Source: Coriobacteriia bacterium
Lineage (GTDB): Bacteria; Actinomycetota; Coriobacteriia; WRKU01
Length of the DNA stretch: 43,063 nucleotides
NCBI GenBank assembly: GCA_009777935.1
Contig: WRKU01000002.1
Location: 75,205 to 118,267 of the forward strand
Direction of reading: 5' to 3'
Shown: piece after piece, positions 40,453 through 43,063 of the stretch
How positions within the stretch are numbered: position 1 is the stretch's first letter
Layout of the letters: each line of letters begins with the position of its first letter
Made by a program: the position numbers and the translations under genes
The notes under the pieces: model-generated
What the model saw: the letters and a program-made list of their open reading frames with translations, nothing else
Told to the model about the DNA's origin: nothing
Databases searched by the model: none

Positions 40453-41402
40453 GTGAGCGCACCTATCCGAAGGTCACGATTGTGGGGGCCGGCAACGTCG
40501 GTGCGACGACCGCGCTCTTTACGCTGATGCATAACCTTGCCGATGTCGTGCTTATCGACGTCGCCGAAGGTCTGCCACAGGGCAAGGCGCTCGATATGAT
40601 GCACGCGCGCTCGGTCGAACACTTTGGCCCGACCGTCTGCGGCACAAACGACTATGCCGATACCGCAGGGAGCGACGTCGTTGTCATTACGGCCGGTGTG
40701 GCACGCAAGCCCGGCATGACACGCGAGGAACTCGTTGCTATTAACACCGATATTGTGCGTAGTGTCGTCGACAAGGTCGTCGCTGCCTCACCTGAGGCGC
40801 TTATACTCTGTGTCACCAATCCGCTCGATGTGATGACGTATCTCGCGTACAAGCAGAGCGGGCTCGACCATCGCCGCGTACTCGGTATGGGGGGCGTGCT
40901 CGACAGTGCGCGCTTCGCCTTCGCCGTTGCCGAGGCGACCGACGCCGATATCTGTGACATCGATGCCTGTGCCATCGGAGCCCACGGCGATGCGATGACG
41001 CCCATGTCGGCGCATACGACCATCTGCGGCAAGCCGATTACCGAACTTCTCACGCCCGATGAGGTCGACGCACTTGTCGAGCGCACGGTCTTCGGCGGTG
41101 CCGAGGTCGTCGGGTTGCTCAAGACCGGCTCGGCCTTTGTGGCCCCGGCCGCAAGCGTAACGCAGATGGTGCGCGCGTTGCTCTCGGATGAGGAAACCAC
41201 GCTCTTTTCCTGCGTCTATCTCAACGGCGAATACGGCATCTCCGACATCTATCTCAGTGTTCCGGCGCGCATCAGCAACGCCGGTGTCGTCGGTATCGAC
41301 GAGCTCGCTCTGTGCGAGGTCGACCTGCTGCGCCTCCGCGAGAGCGCCGCGATTACCGCCGCCTCCCTCGATGAGCTGTCCTTGCGTACGAGCGCTTCGT
41401 AG
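40449..41402 (+). CDS. mdh: Malate dehydrogenase (LDH-like type)
   Basis: A 317-residue NAD-dependent enzyme of the LDH/MDH superfamily that interconverts malate and oxaloacetate. VTIVGAGNVGATTA is the NAD fold. TAGVARKPGMTREEL carries the arginine that selects malate over lactate. CVTNPLDVMTYLAYK, GMGGVLDSARF and the catalytic histidine in IGAHGDAMTP are present. GAHGDAM and GMGGVLD differ slightly from the usual GGHGDSM and GMAGVLD, which looks like family variation. The ATG overlaps the topA stop in an ATGA. The next two genes encode fumarase, so the operon covers oxaloacetate to fumarate. Confidence 0.94.
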   Translation: MSERTYPKVTIVGAGNVGATTALFTLMHNLADVVLIDVAEGLPQGKALDMMHARSVEHFGPTVCGTNDYADTAGSDVVVITAGVARKPGMTREELVAINTDIVRSVVDKVVAASPEALILCVTNPLDVMTYLAYKQSGLDHRRVLGMGGVLDSARFAFAVAEATDADICDIDACAIGAHGDAMTPMSAHTTICGKPITELLTPDEVDALVERTVFGGAEVVGLLKTGSAFVAPAASVTQMVRALLSDEETTLFSCVYLNGEYGISDIYLSVPARISNAGVVGIDELALCEVDLLRLRESAAITAASLDELSLRTSAS

Positions 41403-41416
41403 GGGCGGGTTGCAGC

Positions 41417-42283
41417 ATGCCACACGTCGTTTCTGCCGCCGCTCTTGCCACCGAGGCTGAGCGCCTTATCGCCGAGTCGGCGACGGTGCTTCGTCCCGAT
41501 GTGCTCGCTGCTCTGCGTGCGGCCCGCGAGGCCGAGCCGAGTGAGTCGGCCCGCGAGGTGCTCGACGCATTCATTGAAAACGCTGCCATCGCGGCGGCCG
41601 ACGATGTACCGCTGTGCCAAGATACCGGCACGCTCGGAGTCTTTCTCGAGGTCGAACCGGGTGTCTTCATCGACGGCGATCTTCATGAGGAGTTTGCGCA
41701 GATGATGGCGCGCTTATGGCCCGCGCAAGGGCTGCGCGCTTCAACGGTGCGCGATGCGCTTCTCGACCGGTCGAATCCGGGAGATAATACGCCGGCGTTC
41801 ATCGAGATCGAGCAAGCCCCTCATGGAGTGCACGGCGAGGTGCCGGGTGTGACGCTATCGGTGATGTTAAAGGGGGCCGGCTCAGACAACGCTTCGCGTC
41901 TCATTATGGCCAATCCTGCGCACGGCATCGATGAAATCGAGGCCGTACTCATCGATCTCGTGCACGAAAAGGCATCGATGGCGTGCCCGCCGCTCATTAT
42001 CGGCATCGGAGTAGGGGCGACGTTCGATAAGGTTGGTGCTCTTTCGAAGCGCGCGTTACTGCGTCCACTCGATGTGCTGAATCCACACGATGAACTCGCG
42101 GCACTTGAGGCACGTTTGCTCGCTGCCGTCAACGCAACCGGTATTGGTCCGGCTGCACGCGGGGGGGCGACGACCGCGCTCGCCGTTCACCTTGAGACCG
42201 CGCCCGCGCATATTGCGGCGTTGCCGGTGGCCATCAACCTCGGCTGTAGCGCCCTACGCTCCCGCACAGCACGTATATGTTGA
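41417..42283 (+). CDS. Class I fumarate hydratase, alpha subunit
   Basis: A 288-residue N-terminal half of the oxygen-sensitive [4Fe-4S] fumarases (FumA/TtdA alpha type). The three cluster cysteines are visible: VPLCQDTGT near residue 67, MACPPLIIGIGVG, and NLGCSALRS near the C terminus. NPGDNTPAFIEIE and FDKVGALSKRALLRPLD are family segments. Two-subunit enzymes of this kind are usual in anaerobes. L(+)-tartrate dehydratase is the close alternative, but the neighbouring mdh favours fumarase. Its stop overlaps the beta-subunit start by seven bases. Confidence 0.92.
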   Translation: MPHVVSAAALATEAERLIAESATVLRPDVLAALRAAREAEPSESAREVLDAFIENAAIAAADDVPLCQDTGTLGVFLEVEPGVFIDGDLHEEFAQMMARLWPAQGLRASTVRDALLDRSNPGDNTPAFIEIEQAPHGVHGEVPGVTLSVMLKGAGSDNASRLIMANPAHGIDEIEAVLIDLVHEKASMACPPLIIGIGVGATFDKVGALSKRALLRPLDVLNPHDELAALEARLLAAVNATGIGPAARGGATTALAVHLETAPAHIAALPVAINLGCSALRSRTARIC

Positions 42284-42795
42284 TACTGGGTCATAAGGCG
42301 CACGAGCTTCGTGTCGGTGAGGACGTTGAGCTTTCGGGTCCTGTCTACACTGTGCGCGATGCAACGTGCGTACGCCTGCTCGCCGAGCTGGCCACCACCG
42401 GTGCGCTGCCCTACGACCTTACGGGCGCCACCCTCTTCTTCTGTGGTCCGACTCCGCCGCGTGCCGGGCGCCCGTTCGGCAGTGTCGGGCCGACGACGGC
42501 TGCGCGGATGGACGAGGCGACCGTTGCACTTATGGATGCCGGTATTGTGGCGACGATTGGCAAAGGCGCACGTTCCGCAGCCGTCGTCGATGCCTGCGAG
42601 CGCACCGGCGGCCTCTACTTCGGTGCCATCGGCGGCATAGCCGCACTTCTTGCTCGGCATGTAGTCGAGACCGAGGACATCGCCTATCCCGAGCTCGGCA
42701 CCGAAGCGCTCCGCCGCTTCACCCTTGACCGATTCCCTGCTTTTGTCGCGGTGGACTCACAGGGACGCGCCCTCGATTTCAAACACCTCAGTTGA
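42277..42795 (+). CDS. Class I fumarate hydratase, beta subunit
   Basis: A 172-residue C-terminal half of class I fumarase. It shows LRVGEDVELSGPVYTVRDATC, FFCGPTPPRAGRPFGSVGPTTAARMD and GIVATIGKGARS, the substrate-binding segments of FumB/TtdB beta subunits, and ends FVAVDSQGRALDFKHLS. It overlaps the alpha gene by seven bases, so the two are made together. It is the last gene of the 34479 operon. Tartrate dehydratase beta is the alternative name. Confidence 0.92.
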   Translation: MLILGHKAHELRVGEDVELSGPVYTVRDATCVRLLAELATTGALPYDLTGATLFFCGPTPPRAGRPFGSVGPTTAARMDEATVALMDAGIVATIGKGARSAAVVDACERTGGLYFGAIGGIAALLARHVVETEDIAYPELGTEALRRFTLDRFPAFVAVDSQGRALDFKHLS

Positions 42796-43063
42796 CCAGC
42801 CCTTTTTCCGCTTGCTGGGGGGGGGCATTTGGGGCTACTGCTTGTATCATGTGGAGGTTGTGAAGGATGCCAATGTTGACCAAGATGAGATGTTGATTGT
42901 GGTCGAGCAGCCATTCTCAAAACAAACAAAAGAGGTTTGAGAAAAGGCTGTGCGTATGTTTGCCATATACCTGTTGGTTCGTGTAACTTTGTTCGGGGTT
43001 TTAGGAATCGATGTACCTGACCATCATAGCGCATCTAGCTCCACAGATGTAGATAGTTAGGAT
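42796..43063. other. Non-coding tail of the window
   Basis: These 268 bases show no frame that I can support as a gene. The short frames on both strands lack recognisable motifs. A run of nine G lies at 42817-42825. A perfect 8-bp inverted repeat, TTCTCAAA/TTTGAGAA, spans 42914-42943 with a 14-base loop. It is followed by GAAAAGG rather than a T-run, so I do not call it a terminator. Confidence 0.5.

Noticed and set aside
42725-42940. A 71-codon plus-strand frame and a 116-codon minus-strand frame at the window end
   Set aside because: The first is mostly out-of-frame fumarase sequence and the second runs antisense into it. Neither has a ribosome-binding site or motif.
1-43063. CRISPR arrays, tRNA or rRNA genes, transposases, integrases
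   Set aside because: No regularly spaced repeats, tRNA cloverleaf or rRNA-like segments, and no transposase or integrase motifs were seen, although small or degraded RNA genes could be missed by eye.

Overview
The window looks like the chromosome of an anaerobic, respiring bacterium. My best guess is an actinobacterial lineage close to the Coriobacteriia (OPB41-like). The guess rests on the gene mix: TupA-like ATP-grasp and Wzy-type surface polymer genes, a NapC/NrfH-anchored multihaem cytochrome, a two-subunit class I fumarase, hydrogenase maturation genes, frequent GTG starts and some apparently leaderless genes. There is no rRNA, tRNA or ribosomal marker here, so the assignment is weak.

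Bases 1-29965 form a cell-surface polysaccharide locus. It starts with the tail of a family 2 glycosyltransferase and a convergent polytopic membrane protein. A forward operon (2139-10202) follows: GT4, a WbpA-type UDP-sugar dehydrogenase, a phosphohexomutase, a second GT4, an O-antigen ligase/polymerase with a TPR tail, and a WbpP/GalE-type 4-epimerase. The accessory core (10223-25712) holds a reverse GT, a run of paralogous glycosyltransferases with a TupA-like ATP-grasp gene and a TupA remnant, a reverse wecB, a dehydratase/2-epimerase/reductase cassette for a UDP-2-acetamido-2,6-dideoxy-L-hexose, and a second GT block. The locus closes with two family 2 GTs, a GT4 that is a paralogue of the first gene of the operon, and a polyprenyl glycosylphosphotransferase that would start the repeat unit. 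Together these make UDP-sugars, assemble a unit on undecaprenyl phosphate, and polymerise or ligate it.

The accessory core is visibly rearranged. A 321-bp direct repeat (18276-18596 and 21968-22288, about 95% identical by hand count) carries the wecB 5' end and its divergent promoter. It flanks the whole three-gene sugar cassette and leaves a wecB fragment abutting a glycosyltransferase fragment. Two GT genes share near-identical ends but divergent middles, and a TupA fragment lies translationally coupled between two GTs.

Bases 30046-34325 are a three-gene operon: a membrane-anchored cytochrome with eleven CXXCH sites plus one CX3CH, a radical SAM protein with a possible B12-binding region, and a metal-dependent amidohydrolase. 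I know of no described pathway with this trio.

Bases 34479-42795 are one tightly packed operon: two unrecognised single-pass membrane proteins, tatA/B, tatC, hypA, hypB, a topoisomerase I of archaeal type with a lysine-rich tail, malate dehydrogenase, and fumarase alpha and beta. It joins Tat export, nickel-enzyme maturation and the malate/fumarate steps, which suits an anaerobe with periplasmic or membrane redox enzymes. The last 268 bases hold no gene I can support.
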